This document shows positions 17,756 to 25,666 of a stretch of 50,053 nt of DNA, one piece after another (position 1 is the first letter of the stretch; each line of letters begins with the position of its first letter). The DNA is taken from contig CAMBMH010000011.1 in NCBI GenBank assembly GCA_945868575.1, positions 1 to 50,053 of the forward strand. The letters are read 5' to 3'. The DNA is from Singulisphaera sp. GP187 (GTDB lineage Bacteria > Planctomycetota > Planctomycetia > Gemmatales > Gemmataceae). A program made the position numbers and the translations under genes. The notes under the pieces were generated by a model. That model worked only from the letters and a program-made list of their open reading frames with translations, did not search any database and was not told the origin of the DNA.

Positions 17756-18202
17756 TTAGTAAACGGTGCAGAGCAGTTCCCCGCCCACTTTTTGAGTGCG
17801 TGCCTGGCGATCGCTGAGTACGCCACGGCTTGTTGTAAGAATGCTGATACCCAAGCCACCAAGAATGGGACGAAGCTGGGTGCTGCGTACATAATGCCGC
17901 TGACCTGGCTTACTGGCACGCTTGATGATCCGAATGACTTTTTCGCCTTCGGGACCATACTTAAGATACAGGCGAAGTATTACGCCCGATTTCGAGAGAT
18001 CAGTCTCGGGAACAAGGTGGCTGACACCTTGATCATCAATCTGAACCGTGCCGACCTGGAAGTCGAGAATAAATCCCTCTTCCCGAAGAACACGAGCCAC
18101 TTCGGTCTTGAGTCGGGTTGCAGGCATATCTACAACGGGACGTTCAATCCGGTTTGCATTGCGGATGCGGGTAAGCATATCCGCCAAAGGGTCAGTCATC
18201 AT
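17756..18202 (-). CDS. rpsH: 30S ribosomal protein S8
   Basis: A 148-residue S8, a primary binder of 16S rRNA helix 21. It starts DPLADMLTRIRNANR and ends with LTTSRGVLSDRQARTQKVGGELLC. Two adjacent ATG codons (18202 and 18199) are possible starts. At about 15 residues above the common length, the extra appears in the middle around KRASKPGQRHYVRS. Confidence 0.96.
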   Translation of the reverse strand: MMTDPLADMLTRIRNANRIERPVVDMPATRLKTEVARVLREEGFILDFQVGTVQIDDQGVSHLVPETDLSKSGVILRLYLKYGPEGEKVIRIIKRASKPGQRHYVRSTQLRPILGGLGISILTTSRGVLSDRQARTQKVGGELLCTVY

Positions 18203-18227
18203 GGTGTAATCGCTCCGTGTCTGGTTG

Positions 18228-18464
18228 TTACCAGCTCGCCTTCATAAGACCTGGGATGATCCCTTCGTGCGCCATGTTCCTCAAGCAAATGCGGCAAATG
18301 CCAAACTTGCGGTAAACTGCACGGGGACGGCCACACAACCGACAACGAAGCCTAAGGCGGATCCGCTCGCGGGGCTCCAACTTTACCTTGTCCGGTTCCC
18401 TGCGCCACGCGTCAAGCTTGGCGATTTTCACGCGGAAACGGCTCATCTTGCCTGATGTTGCCAT
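18228..18464 (-). CDS. rpsN: 30S ribosomal protein S14, zinc-ribbon type
   Basis: A 78-residue S14 with two CxxC pairs (CRLCGRPR and CRICLRN) and the invariant C-terminus [13 protein letters not shown]. It is the zinc form but is longer at its N-terminus than the usual 61-residue type Z protein. It lies between rplE and rpsH as expected. Confidence 0.95.
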   Translation of the reverse strand: MATSGKMSRFRVKIAKLDAWRREPDKVKLEPRERIRLRLRCRLCGRPRAVYRKFGICRICLRNMAHEGIIPGLMKASW

Positions 18465-18509
18465 GTTTTACCTTGTCCTTCTAAAATCCTGACCGTTCTG
18501 ATTTGGTAA

Positions 18510-19052
18510 TTAAGCTTCGCGGAAGGGGAGGCCAAAAGCCCTCAGCAATTCACGAGCCTCTTCATCACTTTGGGCGGAAGTCACAAAAGTGATGTCCAAA
18601 CCCTGGGTGAAATTCATCTTGTCGGGATCTACCTCAGGGAACACGCTCTGTTCCGTAAGACCCATGCTGTAGTTGCCATTACCGTCAAAGCTTTTCGGGT
18701 TGATACCACGAAAGTCGCGAATACGAGGAAGAGCAACGCTGATGAGGCGATCCATGAATTCAAACATGCGAAGACCACGAAGGGTAACCCTTGCGCCGAT
18801 CTCATTATTTTCCCTAAGACGGAAACCGCTCACCGCAACCTTGGCTTTGGTTACTTGTGCACGCTGTCCGGCAATCATGCCGAGTTGCTCAGCAGCTTCC
18901 TTCATACGATTCTTGTCCTGGAGCGCTTTACCAACGCCCATATTCAAGACAATCTTTTGCAATTTTGGAATGCTGTTGATATTGTCGCGAGCGAACTTCT
19001 TTTTGAGTTCCCCGACAATCTCAGTCTTATACTTTTCTTGCAACCGAGCCAT
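18510..19052 (-). CDS. rplE: 50S ribosomal protein L5
   Basis: A 180-residue 5S-rRNA-binding protein. Signatures: KIVLNMGVGKALQDK, RLRENNEIGARVTLRG, the P-site loop FRGINPKSFDGNGNYSMG and DITFVTSAQSDEEARELL near the end. Standard length and position between rplX and rpsN. Confidence 0.97.
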   Translation of the reverse strand: MARLQEKYKTEIVGELKKKFARDNINSIPKLQKIVLNMGVGKALQDKNRMKEAAEQLGMIAGQRAQVTKAKVAVSGFRLRENNEIGARVTLRGLRMFEFMDRLISVALPRIRDFRGINPKSFDGNGNYSMGLTEQSVFPEVDPDKMNFTQGLDITFVTSAQSDEEARELLRAFGLPFREA

Positions 19053-19092
19053 TTCACACCTCTAGCCTCAATGTATTGGAGCCGAAACCGTA

Positions 19093-19446
19093 TTAACCCT
19101 GAATACGGACGGCCTTTGAACGGGCAATCACCCGGAGATTGCCGGAACACTTCTTGCAAGAAAGAAACTTCGTTCCGTCCTGATCCAACTTGATACCGGT
19201 GCGAACACCACGGCGGCAGGAAGGACAAAAAAGAAGAACATTGCTGGCCTGAATTGGCATTTCCTTGGAAAGCCGACCGCCTTGCATGTTGCGACGATTG
19301 GGACGAACATGTTTGTAAACACGGTTAACGCCTTCAACGACAATTTTGTCTTTGCTGGGCATCGTGCTCAAAACGCGACGGGACTTCGTAAGGTCCGCAT
19401 CATTTCCGGCAATAACTGCCACCAGGTCATTCTTGCGAATCTTCAT
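19093..19446 (-). CDS. rplX: 50S ribosomal protein L24 with zinc-ribbon tail
   Basis: A 117-residue L24 with an N-terminal KOW motif (KNDLVAVIAGNDADLTKSRRV) and VEGVNRVYKHVRPN. The C-terminal third carries CPSC and CKKC pairs, a likely zinc ribbon. L24 starts assembly of the 50S subunit. Confidence 0.96.
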   Translation of the reverse strand: MKIRKNDLVAVIAGNDADLTKSRRVLSTMPSKDKIVVEGVNRVYKHVRPNRRNMQGGRLSKEMPIQASNVLLFCPSCRRGVRTGIKLDQDGTKFLSCKKCSGNLRVIARSKAVRIQG

Positions 19447-19530
19447 CTCAACTCACTCCCACAGGTTCGACCCAGTATATCACAGGGGAACCACCTTGAT
19501 TTCATTACCTTCACATGGGAAGGCATTTAA

Positions 19531-19899
19531 CTAGATCACTTCCTCAGCAAGGTTTGTGATCTTGGCAAATTTCTTGTCGCGAAGTTCCCGGGCCACGGCG
19601 CCAAAGATACGGGTGCCACGGGGATTGTCATCTTTGTCGATGATCACAAGTGCATTGCGATCAAACCGAATATAGGTACCATCTTCTCGACGGGTAGCCT
19701 TTTTGGTTCGTACCACAACTGCACGGATAACATCGCCTGGCTTCACATCGCCGCCCGAATTGGCCTTCTTGACGCTGGCGATGATAACATCACCAAGCCC
19801 TGCATACCGGCGCTGGTTGCCACCAAGCACCTTGATGCACATGCATTCTTTCGCGCCGGTGTTGTCGGCCACATCAAGATAAGTGTACATCTGGATCAT
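19531..19899 (-). CDS. rplN: 50S ribosomal protein L14
   Basis: A 122-residue L14 of standard length with [17 protein letters not shown] near the start, the [19 protein letters not shown] core and the [14 protein letters not shown]-terminal motif. It forms an intersubunit bridge. Confidence 0.97.
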   Translation of the reverse strand: MIQMYTYLDVADNTGAKECMCIKVLGGNQRRYAGLGDVIIASVKKANSGGDVKPGDVIRAVVVRTKKATRREDGTYIRFDRNALVIIDKDDNPRGTRIFGAVARELRDKKFAKITNLAEEVI

Positions 19900-20007
19900 C
19901 AGCGCACCTTTAGTCTTCCAACAATTCTGATCAGACCGAGATCCACCTGGACCTGCAAAGCCCGAAAATCCTGAAATTCAAAACTGTATTTGGGCAAACC
20001 GCCTGTC

Positions 20008-20304
20008 CTACGCCTTGTCTGTAGAACCAGCAGCCTTCTTGATGATCCTTACAAGTTCCCAATGCTTTGTGCGGGAAAGTGGACGGGACTCAACAATTTC
20101 AACAAAATCACCAACATGGCAAATGTTGTGCTCATCGTGAACCATGCAAATGGTTTTACGACGAATAATCTTTCCGTAACGGGGATGGCGGACCATACGA
20201 GGAATTTCAACCCGACGGGTCTTGTTCATTTTGTCGCTAGCCACAACACCGGTGACAACACGACGAGTTCCCACATCAACAGTCTGAACGGTTTGCTCGG
20301 ACAT
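20008..20304 (-). CDS. rpsQ: 30S ribosomal protein S17
   Basis: A 98-residue OB-fold protein. It shows GVVASDKMNKTRRVEI, HDEHNICHVGDFVEI and ESRPLSRTKHWELVRI. The first 12 residues and the Lys/Ala-rich last ten are lineage extensions. It starts 3 nt after the rpmC stop, implying coupled translation. Confidence 0.97.
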   Translation of the reverse strand: MSEQTVQTVDVGTRRVVTGVVASDKMNKTRRVEIPRMVRHPRYGKIIRRKTICMVHDEHNICHVGDFVEIVESRPLSRTKHWELVRIIKKAAGSTDKA

Positions 20305-20307
20305 TCT

Positions 20308-20724
20308 TTACTTCCCCTTGCTCTTTCCGGAGGCAGACTTGGCAGCTTTGGCAGCCTTGCTCTTGGAGCTCTTGTCGCTCTTCTTGCCTTTGGACTTAGG
20401 ATTTTCCTTGGCCCGCTTCACACCTTCTTCGTTAAGGCGCTTCAATTCCTTGCGGTGGGCAACAGCGTCGGTGTAAGCCTTTTGGTGGGCAATACCCGCT
20501 TCAGCAGCTGCCTTTTCTGCCGCTGCACGAATGGAGACAAGCTCCGTTTCGCGTTGGATAGTCTTAACCCGAGCGATGTCCTTGCGGGCCTCGCGGATCT
20601 TACCAAGCGACTGAAGCCGTTCCGTTGCGGCCTGAATGCGAAGCTGAACAACCTGCTTCGACAGATCGGAAAGGGCCAGGACCTTTTGGTCGCCGTTCAA
20701 TGCCCTGATTTCCGAAGCCTTCAT
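20308..20724 (-). CDS. rpmC: 50S ribosomal protein L29 with long Lys/Ala/Ser-rich tail
   Basis: A 138-residue protein; bacterial L29 is usually 60-70. The first 65 residues are a recognisable L29 coiled hairpin (MKASEIRAL, LSKQVVQLRIQAATERLQ, REARKDIARVKTIQRE). The rest is an Ala/Glu-rich helix and then a low-complexity tail of Lys, Ser and Ala ending SASGKSKGK. The tail resembles an unstructured RNA-binding extension. L29 sits at the tunnel exit next to L23. Its position between rplP and rpsQ confirms identity. Confidence 0.92.
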   Translation of the reverse strand: MKASEIRALNGDQKVLALSDLSKQVVQLRIQAATERLQSLGKIREARKDIARVKTIQRETELVSIRAAAEKAAAEAGIAHQKAYTDAVAHRKELKRLNEEGVKRAKENPKSKGKKSDKSSKSKAAKAAKSASGKSKGK

Positions 20725-20764
20725 TGCCTGCCTACCTTTCTCGGTTTCCGAGAATCCTTGTACA

Positions 20765-21187
20765 CTAGCCTACCGCAGGAAGCCGGGTAACAAACCGGCA
20801 GCGGAATGGCATCTTGTATGCAACCTTCGCAAGGGCTTCCCGAGCCGCTGCTTCAGGAATACCACCAAGTTCGAAAAGGATCATGCCAGGTTTAACCACG
20901 GCAGCCCAGAACTCGGGTTCACCCTTACCCTTACCCATACGGGTTTCGAGCGGGATTGCGGTTACCGACTTGTGCGGAAACACGCGGATGAACAATTTTC
21001 CTTCTCCGCGAGTTGAGTGACTAGCCGTAATACGGCCGGCCTCGATCACCTCGGCTTGGAGCCAACCACCATCCAGCGACTGGAGGCCATACTCTCCGTA
21101 AGCAACTGTGTTGCCTCGGCAAGCATTACCTTTTATTTTGCCGCGCTGGCTTTTTCGATACTTTACTCGTTTGGGCATTAGTGCCAT
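20765..21187 (-). CDS. rplP: 50S ribosomal protein L16
   Basis: A 140-residue L16 with MALMPKRVKYRKSQRGKIKG at the start, EYGLQSLDGGWLQAEVIEAGR, and the GKGKGEPEFWAAVVKPG loop that approaches the peptidyl-transferase centre. Its 5' end overlaps the 3' end of rpsC by 62 nt in another frame (53 nt if the fourth-codon ATG at 21178 is used). Confidence 0.97.
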   Translation of the reverse strand: MALMPKRVKYRKSQRGKIKGNACRGNTVAYGEYGLQSLDGGWLQAEVIEAGRITASHSTRGEGKLFIRVFPHKSVTAIPLETRMGKGKGEPEFWAAVVKPGMILFELGGIPEAAAREALAKVAYKMPFRCRFVTRLPAVG

Positions 21188-21827
21188 CTTGAGTCTCCTC
21201 CGCCAAGAAATCGCCGTTATTAATCCAAACCTTGATACCGATGTGACCCTGTGGGGTCATCGCTTCGGTAAAACCGTAGTCAATTTTCGCCCTAAGAGTG
21301 CTAAGGGGGATGCTACCAAGCATGCCACTTTCACAACGGGCCATTTCCGCGCCACCCAGGCGGCCGGACATTTGAATGCGAATGCCTTTGGCGCCTGCAC
21401 CCATAGTTTGTTCGAGACCCTTTTTGAGGGTACGGCGGAAACTACCACGCTTTTCAAGTTCTTCCGAGATGCTCTGGGACACAATCTGTGCATCGCAAAG
21501 CGGGTTGGAAACTTCAAAAGTCTTGACCTCGATAAGGCGGTGGAACAAGTCCTCCAGTTCCTTTGTCAGGGTGTCAACTTCAGCGCCCTTCTTACCAATA
21601 ATCACGCCGACCTTGCCCGCAGATATGCGAACAATGACCTTTTCACGGGTCCGGTCGATAATGATTTTGCTAATCCCGGCATTCTTGAATTTCGTCTTGA
21701 TGTGATGGCGGATTTTTGAATCCTCGACCAGGAGGTCGGGGAAATCCCTCTTGCTAGCACACCAGTTGCTCTTCCAACCAAGATAGATGCCGGTCCGAAA
21801 ACCTACCGGCCTTACTTTTTGTCCCAT
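21126..21827 (-). CDS. rpsC: 30S ribosomal protein S3
   Basis: A 233-residue S3 with MGQKVRPVGFRTGIYLGWKS at the start, the KH domain including GKKGAEVDTL, and the C-terminal GRLGGAEMAR and KVWINNGDF segments. S3 lines the mRNA entry tunnel. The last 20 codons, a Lys/Arg-rich tail, are also the first codons of rplP in another frame. Confidence 0.97.
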   Translation of the reverse strand: MGQKVRPVGFRTGIYLGWKSNWCASKRDFPDLLVEDSKIRHHIKTKFKNAGISKIIIDRTREKVIVRISAGKVGVIIGKKGAEVDTLTKELEDLFHRLIEVKTFEVSNPLCDAQIVSQSISEELEKRGSFRRTLKKGLEQTMGAGAKGIRIQMSGRLGGAEMARCESGMLGSIPLSTLRAKIDYGFTEAMTPQGHIGIKVWINNGDFLAEETQDGTNAQTSKVSKKPARQNKR

Positions 21828-21859
21828 TATCTACTGCCTCCGGTGGATTGCGGCGCGGG

Positions 21860-22246
21860 TTATTCCTGCTCGCCCTTTGAATCTTCTGTTCCCGCTTGGT
21901 CCCGCTCATCGCCATAGCTAAGGCCGACAACGATGTGGGACATGTATTTAAGAATCGGGTAGGCCATACCGCGAGCACGGGGCATCGACCTTTTCAGGAT
22001 CGGTCCACCATCAACACGGGATTCCGTGACGCGAAGGTCACCAAGATCTTCTGCTTCACGATCACGAGCGTTGTCAATTGCGCTCTTGACCACCTTGCGC
22101 AAAAGGCGAGCCCCGCGATTGGGCGAATACCTGAGAAGCTCAAGAGCCTCATCAACATATTTGCCACGGATCAGGTCCGCGAACAAGCGGATCTTCCGGG
22201 GAGCCATTCGCACGAACCTGTGCTTAGCCGTGTAAAGTGATTCCAT
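21860..22246 (-). CDS. rplV: 50S ribosomal protein L22
   Basis: Start at the ATG at 22246 (MESLYTAKHRFVRMAPRKIR), preceded by AAAGGA; a TTG 18 nt upstream is less likely. The 128-residue protein has the RKIRLFADLIRGKYVDEALELL core and an extended loop around GPILKRSMPRARG that lines the exit tunnel. The last 15 residues are acidic. Confidence 0.96.
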   Translation of the reverse strand: MESLYTAKHRFVRMAPRKIRLFADLIRGKYVDEALELLRYSPNRGARLLRKVVKSAIDNARDREAEDLGDLRVTESRVDGGPILKRSMPRARGMAYPILKYMSHIVVGLSYGDERDQAGTEDSKGEQE

Positions 22247-22299
22247 GTTTCCTTTATCCTCCAAGCTCCGTCCCCGGTTTTATCCGGAAACGCTAGGGG

Positions 22300-22584
22300 T
22301 TACTTGCCCCCGGGTGCCGCTTTGGCCTTGCCCGCATGTCCCTTGAATGTCCGTGTCGGGGAGAACTCACCCAACTTGTGTCCGACCATCTCTTCGGAGA
22401 TGTAGACCTTGAGAAACTTGTTGCCGTTATGCACCAGGAAATTCAAACCCACAAACTCGGGGATGATGGTACAATCGCGAGACCAGGTCTTGATTGGCTC
22501 ACGATTTCCCGACTTGCGATTCTTCTCCACCTTTTGGTAGAGGCGCTCATCGACATACGGACCTTTTTTTAGCGAACGGCTCAT
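22300..22584 (-). CDS. rpsS: 30S ribosomal protein S19
   Basis: A 94-residue S19 of the 30S head, standard length. Signatures: [34 protein letters not shown] and [18 protein letters not shown]. It lies between rplB and rplV. Confidence 0.98.
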   Translation of the reverse strand: MSRSLKKGPYVDERLYQKVEKNRKSGNREPIKTWSRDCTIIPEFVGLNFLVHNGNKFLKVYISEEMVGHKLGEFSPTRTFKGHAGKAKAAPGGK

Positions 22585-22603
22585 CTATGCCACTCCGAAT
22601 TAA

Positions 22604-23455
22604 TTAGTTCTTTGAGCGCGCGCCTGGACGGCGACGGCGAACAATTGCCTTGTTGGATGGTTTGCGCTTCTTCCTCGTCTTGCCACCCTTGGCAAGTACG
22701 CCTGTTGGCGAACAAGGATGACGACCACCGCCTGTACGACCTTCACCACCACCCATCGGGTGATCGATCGGGTTCATTGAGGTACCGCGATTGTGGGGTT
22801 TGCGACCTTTCCAGCGTTTGCGGCCAGCCTTTCCGAGGCTGATATTCATGTGGTCAGAGTTACCAATCATTCCAATGGTCGCTCGGCATTCACAGCTCAA
22901 ACGACGCATTTCACCGGATGGAAGGGTTACCTGAGCCCAATCCGCTTCGCGAGCGGTAAGTACTGCACCCACGCCGGCGCTTCGTGAAAGCTGACCACCG
23001 CGGCCTGGTTGCAATTCCACATTGTGAATCGCCATACCAAGAGGAATCTTCCTGAGGGGGAGACAGTTGCCAACCTTGGGTTCCGAGTCGGGACCGCTGC
23101 TAATGACATCGCCAGCTTTGAGTCCTTCGGGAGCAAGGATATAAGCCTTCTGATTGTCGGCATACTGAATAAGGGCAATACGAGCCGAGCGATTGGGATC
23201 GTACTCGATCGCAATAACTTTTGCCTCAAGGCCATCGCGACGACGACGGAAGTCGATTACGCGGTAACGAACCTTGTTGCCACCCCCGCGGAAACGTCGG
23301 GTGATGACACCCTGGTTGTTCCGGCCACCCGATTTGGGCTTCGGACGCAACAGGGACTTTTCGGGCTTCTTGCTCTTGTCTGTAATTTCCGCAAAATCGC
23401 TCACCGAGGCACCACGGCGCCCCGCTGTCGTCGGATTGTAGTAACGAACTCCCAT
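22604..23455 (-). CDS. rplB: 50S ribosomal protein L2
   Basis: A 283-residue L2 essential for subunit association and peptidyl transfer. Signatures: [36 protein letters not shown], and the C-terminal [19 protein letters not shown], which includes the conserved His of the catalytic-centre neighbourhood. Standard length and order. Confidence 0.98.
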   Translation of the reverse strand: MGVRYYNPTTAGRRGASVSDFAEITDKSKKPEKSLLRPKPKSGGRNNQGVITRRFRGGGNKVRYRVIDFRRRRDGLEAKVIAIEYDPNRSARIALIQYADNQKAYILAPEGLKAGDVISSGPDSEPKVGNCLPLRKIPLGMAIHNVELQPGRGGQLSRSAGVGAVLTAREADWAQVTLPSGEMRRLSCECRATIGMIGNSDHMNISLGKAGRKRWKGRKPHNRGTSMNPIDHPMGGGEGRTGGGRHPCSPTGVLAKGGKTRKKRKPSNKAIVRRRRPGARSKN

Positions 23456-23552
23456 GATTCTCTTCCCTCAACTTGGGCGGCCCAAATATTTCTCTGGCCG
23501 CGTCGGCTTGTATTTTATTTTAAACCGGATTTCCTAATCGAATGCCCGTCTA

Positions 23553-23906
23553 CTAGAACAGGTCGAGTGCTGGGCTGTCCGGATGAAGCGTTACATAGGC
23601 TTTCTTCCAGTGAGGAAGACGACCAAGCGCATTCTTGAAACGACGGACCTTGCCGGCCCTGTTCATCGTGCGAACCTTTTCGACCTTTACAGAGAAAAGC
23701 GTTTCAGCAGCAGCCTTGATGTCGTGCTTGTTGGCCCAAGTGCTTACTTCGAAAGCGTAGGTTCGTTTGTCCTGGCTCAGTTCTGTTGACTTTTCTGTCA
23801 CCAGCGGGCGAAGGATGATTTGGTGCGGCTCAAGCACTGGTCCAGCAGGGCGGACCGCATGGCTAAGGTGCCCGTAATAACCGTATTTTTGATCCTGTTG
23901 GGTCAT
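23553..23906 (-). CDS. rplW: 50S ribosomal protein L23 with N-terminal extension
   Basis: A 117-residue L23. The core begins near HQIILRPLVTEKSTEL, after a 27-residue Tyr/Gly-rich extension not found in most bacteria. The FEVSTWANKHDIKAAAETLF and KVEKVRTMN segments are canonical. L23 is the docking site for trigger factor and SRP at the exit tunnel. It starts 2 nt before the end of rplD spacing, so the two are likely coupled. Confidence 0.96.
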   Translation of the reverse strand: MTQQDQKYGYYGHLSHAVRPAGPVLEPHQIILRPLVTEKSTELSQDKRTYAFEVSTWANKHDIKAAAETLFSVKVEKVRTMNRAGKVRRFKNALGRLPHWKKAYVTLHPDSPALDLF

Positions 23907-23908
23907 GA

Positions 23909-24637
23909 TTAGGCTCCCTTCGCTGCGTTGGCTGTTTCGCGACGAACCTTGGCGGTCAAAGCAACGAGAGCTGACTTCGTAAGGACAAGGCGTTTCTGAC
24001 GGAGAATCTGGTACACATTAAGTTCATCAGCCGGAGCAACACGAACCGTTGGAAGGTTCCGGGCCGACAGATAAAGATTTTTGTGATTGGTCTTGCCTTC
24101 TTCGGTTTCGCCTTTGGCTACACCGATTAGACAGCTCACACCATTCAGGTTCGGATCAAAGCCATCCGACTGGGCAGATTCCTTGGCACCAAGGAGTTTC
24201 AACGCAGTCAAAACGCCCTTGATTTCCTTGGTCTTTGGAGTCGCGATGTTCAGGTCTTCAATGATGATGGCCTGGTTATCTTCGAATTTGGACAGGATCG
24301 CCATTCGGGTGGCGGCGCGTTGTGCCTTTTTGGGCATGTAGTAGGAATAATCGCGGGGCTTGGGGCCCTTTGCCGTACCACCACCACGACGCTTGTTGGT
24401 GCGCTTGTTACCCACGCGAGCGTTGCCAGTACCTTTTTGTTTAAACAGCTTTTTGGTACTACCCGCAACTTCGCCACGGCGAAGTGTCGAGTGTGTACCC
24501 GCACGCTGGTTAGCCAAGTATTGAACAACGGCGTCATGGAGAAGCTGACGGTTGACCCGTCCACCAAAGTCAGAGGGATTTACCTCGACTTGGTCCACTT
24601 CCTGACCCTGCCGGTTATAAACCTTCAAGCTCAACAT
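23909..24637 (-). CDS. rplD: 50S ribosomal protein L4
   Basis: Start placed at the ATG at 24637 (MLSLKVYNRQGQEV), where family similarity begins; an in-frame extension to 24739 is rejected because it reads into a stem-loop region. The 242-residue product has the RRGEVAGSTKKLFKQKGTGNARVG tunnel loop. In E. coli L4 represses its own S10 operon through the leader. Here the usual upstream neighbour rplC is absent and the 235 nt before rplD hold four stem-loops. Confidence 0.96.
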   Translation of the reverse strand: MLSLKVYNRQGQEVDQVEVNPSDFGGRVNRQLLHDAVVQYLANQRAGTHSTLRRGEVAGSTKKLFKQKGTGNARVGNKRTNKRRGGGTAKGPKPRDYSYYMPKKAQRAATRMAILSKFEDNQAIIIEDLNIATPKTKEIKGVLTALKLLGAKESAQSDGFDPNLNGVSCLIGVAKGETEEGKTNHKNLYLSARNLPTVRVAPADELNVYQILRQKRLVLTKSALVALTAKVRRETANAAKGA

Positions 24638-24738
24638 GTCCCAACCCCAAATGCAGGCCAAACCGGCGAAATTGCCAGCTTGGGCCAATGATTGTTCTGT
24701 GTTCCTCGGCACTTTGCTGCGCCGAAATCCAACACCCA

Positions 24739-24843
24739 ATGCCTCTCAGGTCGAAAGAGCCGGAGGCATATATGGGCAAAGGAACATCACAGGAAACCGG
24801 GATTACCCCGGTGAAGCAGCAAGGTCCGGCATAACCGGACCTT
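24739..24843 (-). promoter_or_regulatory. Structured rpsJ-rplD spacer: three stem-loops
   Basis: On the transcript, in order: a 10-bp stem (CAAGGTCCGG with CCGGACCTTG, 24820-24844, 5-nt loop), a 6-bp stem (ACCGGG with CCCGGT, 24796-24812) and a 7-bp stem (ATGCCTC with GAGGCAT, 24739-24769). They lie where rplC would normally be and directly upstream of rplD. A leader that controls rplD and downstream genes, perhaps by L4 binding, is the natural reading, but this is inference. Confidence 0.6.
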
Positions 24844-24845
24844 GG

Positions 24846-24865
24846 AAAAAGGCGCAAAAGCGCCT
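24846..24865 (-). terminator. Terminator or attenuator directly after rpsJ
   Basis: AGGCGC (transcribed from 24865-24860), a UUUU loop, GCGCCU and then further U residues begin 8 nt past the rpsJ stop. The stem is short (6 bp) but GC-only apart from its base, and is followed by five U. It suggests partial or regulated termination between rpsJ and the other ribosomal genes. Confidence 0.65.
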
Positions 24866-24872
24866 CAAACTC

Positions 24873-25214
24873 TTAGAGTCCTGCTGCAAGGACCCTGATT
24901 TTGATGTCCACGCCAGGAGGAAGGCTAAGGCCTTTGTTCAAAGCCTCAACCGTCTTACCCGTTGGACGCAGAATATCGATCACTCTCTTGTGAGTGCGAA
25001 TCTCAAACTGCTCTCGTGATTTACGATCGATAAACGGGCTGCGAAGCACCGTGTAACGCTCGACCCGTGTTGGAAGAGGAATTGGTCCGTGAACGGTTGC
25101 TTCCGTTTGCTCCGCCGTTTGCACGATTTCTTTGGCCGTTCGGTCAAGTACTTCGTGATCGTACGATTCCATCCTGATTCGGATGCGCATTTTTTCGTTG
25201 CCAGCGGCCGCCAC
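24873..25214 (-). CDS. rpsJ: 30S ribosomal protein S10
   Basis: A 113-residue S10 with [20 protein letters not shown], the [21 protein letters not shown] segment and the C-terminal [15 protein letters not shown]. The GTG at 25214 is preferred because AGGAG lies 6 nt before it; the ATG at 25190 has no visible ribosome-binding site. S10 is also transcription factor NusE. It is the first gene of the block and is followed by a terminator-like hairpin rather than rplC. Confidence 0.96.
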   Translation of the reverse strand: MAAAGNEKMRIRIRMESYDHEVLDRTAKEIVQTAEQTEATVHGPIPLPTRVERYTVLRSPFIDRKSREQFEIRTHKRVIDILRPTGKTVEALNKGLSLPPGVDIKIRVLAAGL

Positions 25215-25260
25215 AACCTACTCCTGCGTTCTTAGCTGATCGCTTGTTCGGGAAGTTGCC

Positions 25261-25290
25261 ATCTTATCCCGGGTCAAAGTGACCTGTCAA
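25261..25290 (-). promoter_or_regulatory. Promoter of the ribosomal operon with palindrome in the spacer
   Basis: A perfect -35 TTGACA (25285-25290 on the minus strand) and a -10 TAAGAT (25261-25266) are 18 nt apart, about 50 nt upstream of rpsJ. The spacer contains the perfect inverted repeat GGTCA-CTT-TGACC (25272-25284), a possible operator. Confidence 0.65.
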
Positions 25291-25666
25291 GACAATAAGC
25301 TTCTCCGCACCGGGTCAGTATCGGCCTTTCGGCCATTTTTTCCCCGATCATTTTCTTAACATACGACACATTCCTGAGTTTGGCCTGTCACCGGCTTCTT
25401 TTTTCCTTCATCTTGGGCATTCTCCCCGTGCAAATCCCTATTTGATCGCCCAATCTGCCTTTTAGGGACCCCACTGCTCACTCCTTTGTTTTCCTTCCGC
25501 TAACCATTGGATTCCGGTTCCTGTTTTGCCAAATTCCATTTTTTGATCTTGGCATTCTGTTCCGGGTTACAGCTGTCAGATTCTGCTGTTGTTTCGTAGG
25601 CTTGAGTTTGATGGGTCCCCAAATGGAGCCTGTTTTCCCGTTTTTTTAACCCGTGGAGGTCCCACC
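25291..25666. other. Gene-free divergent region, pyrimidine-rich
   Basis: This stretch lies between the rpsJ promoter and the CotH-like gene. The plus strand is rich in C and T runs. A short GGCC-TTTC-GGCC hairpin followed by ATTTTTT lies near 25323-25341. No coding region or RNA gene is evident. Confidence 0.5.
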
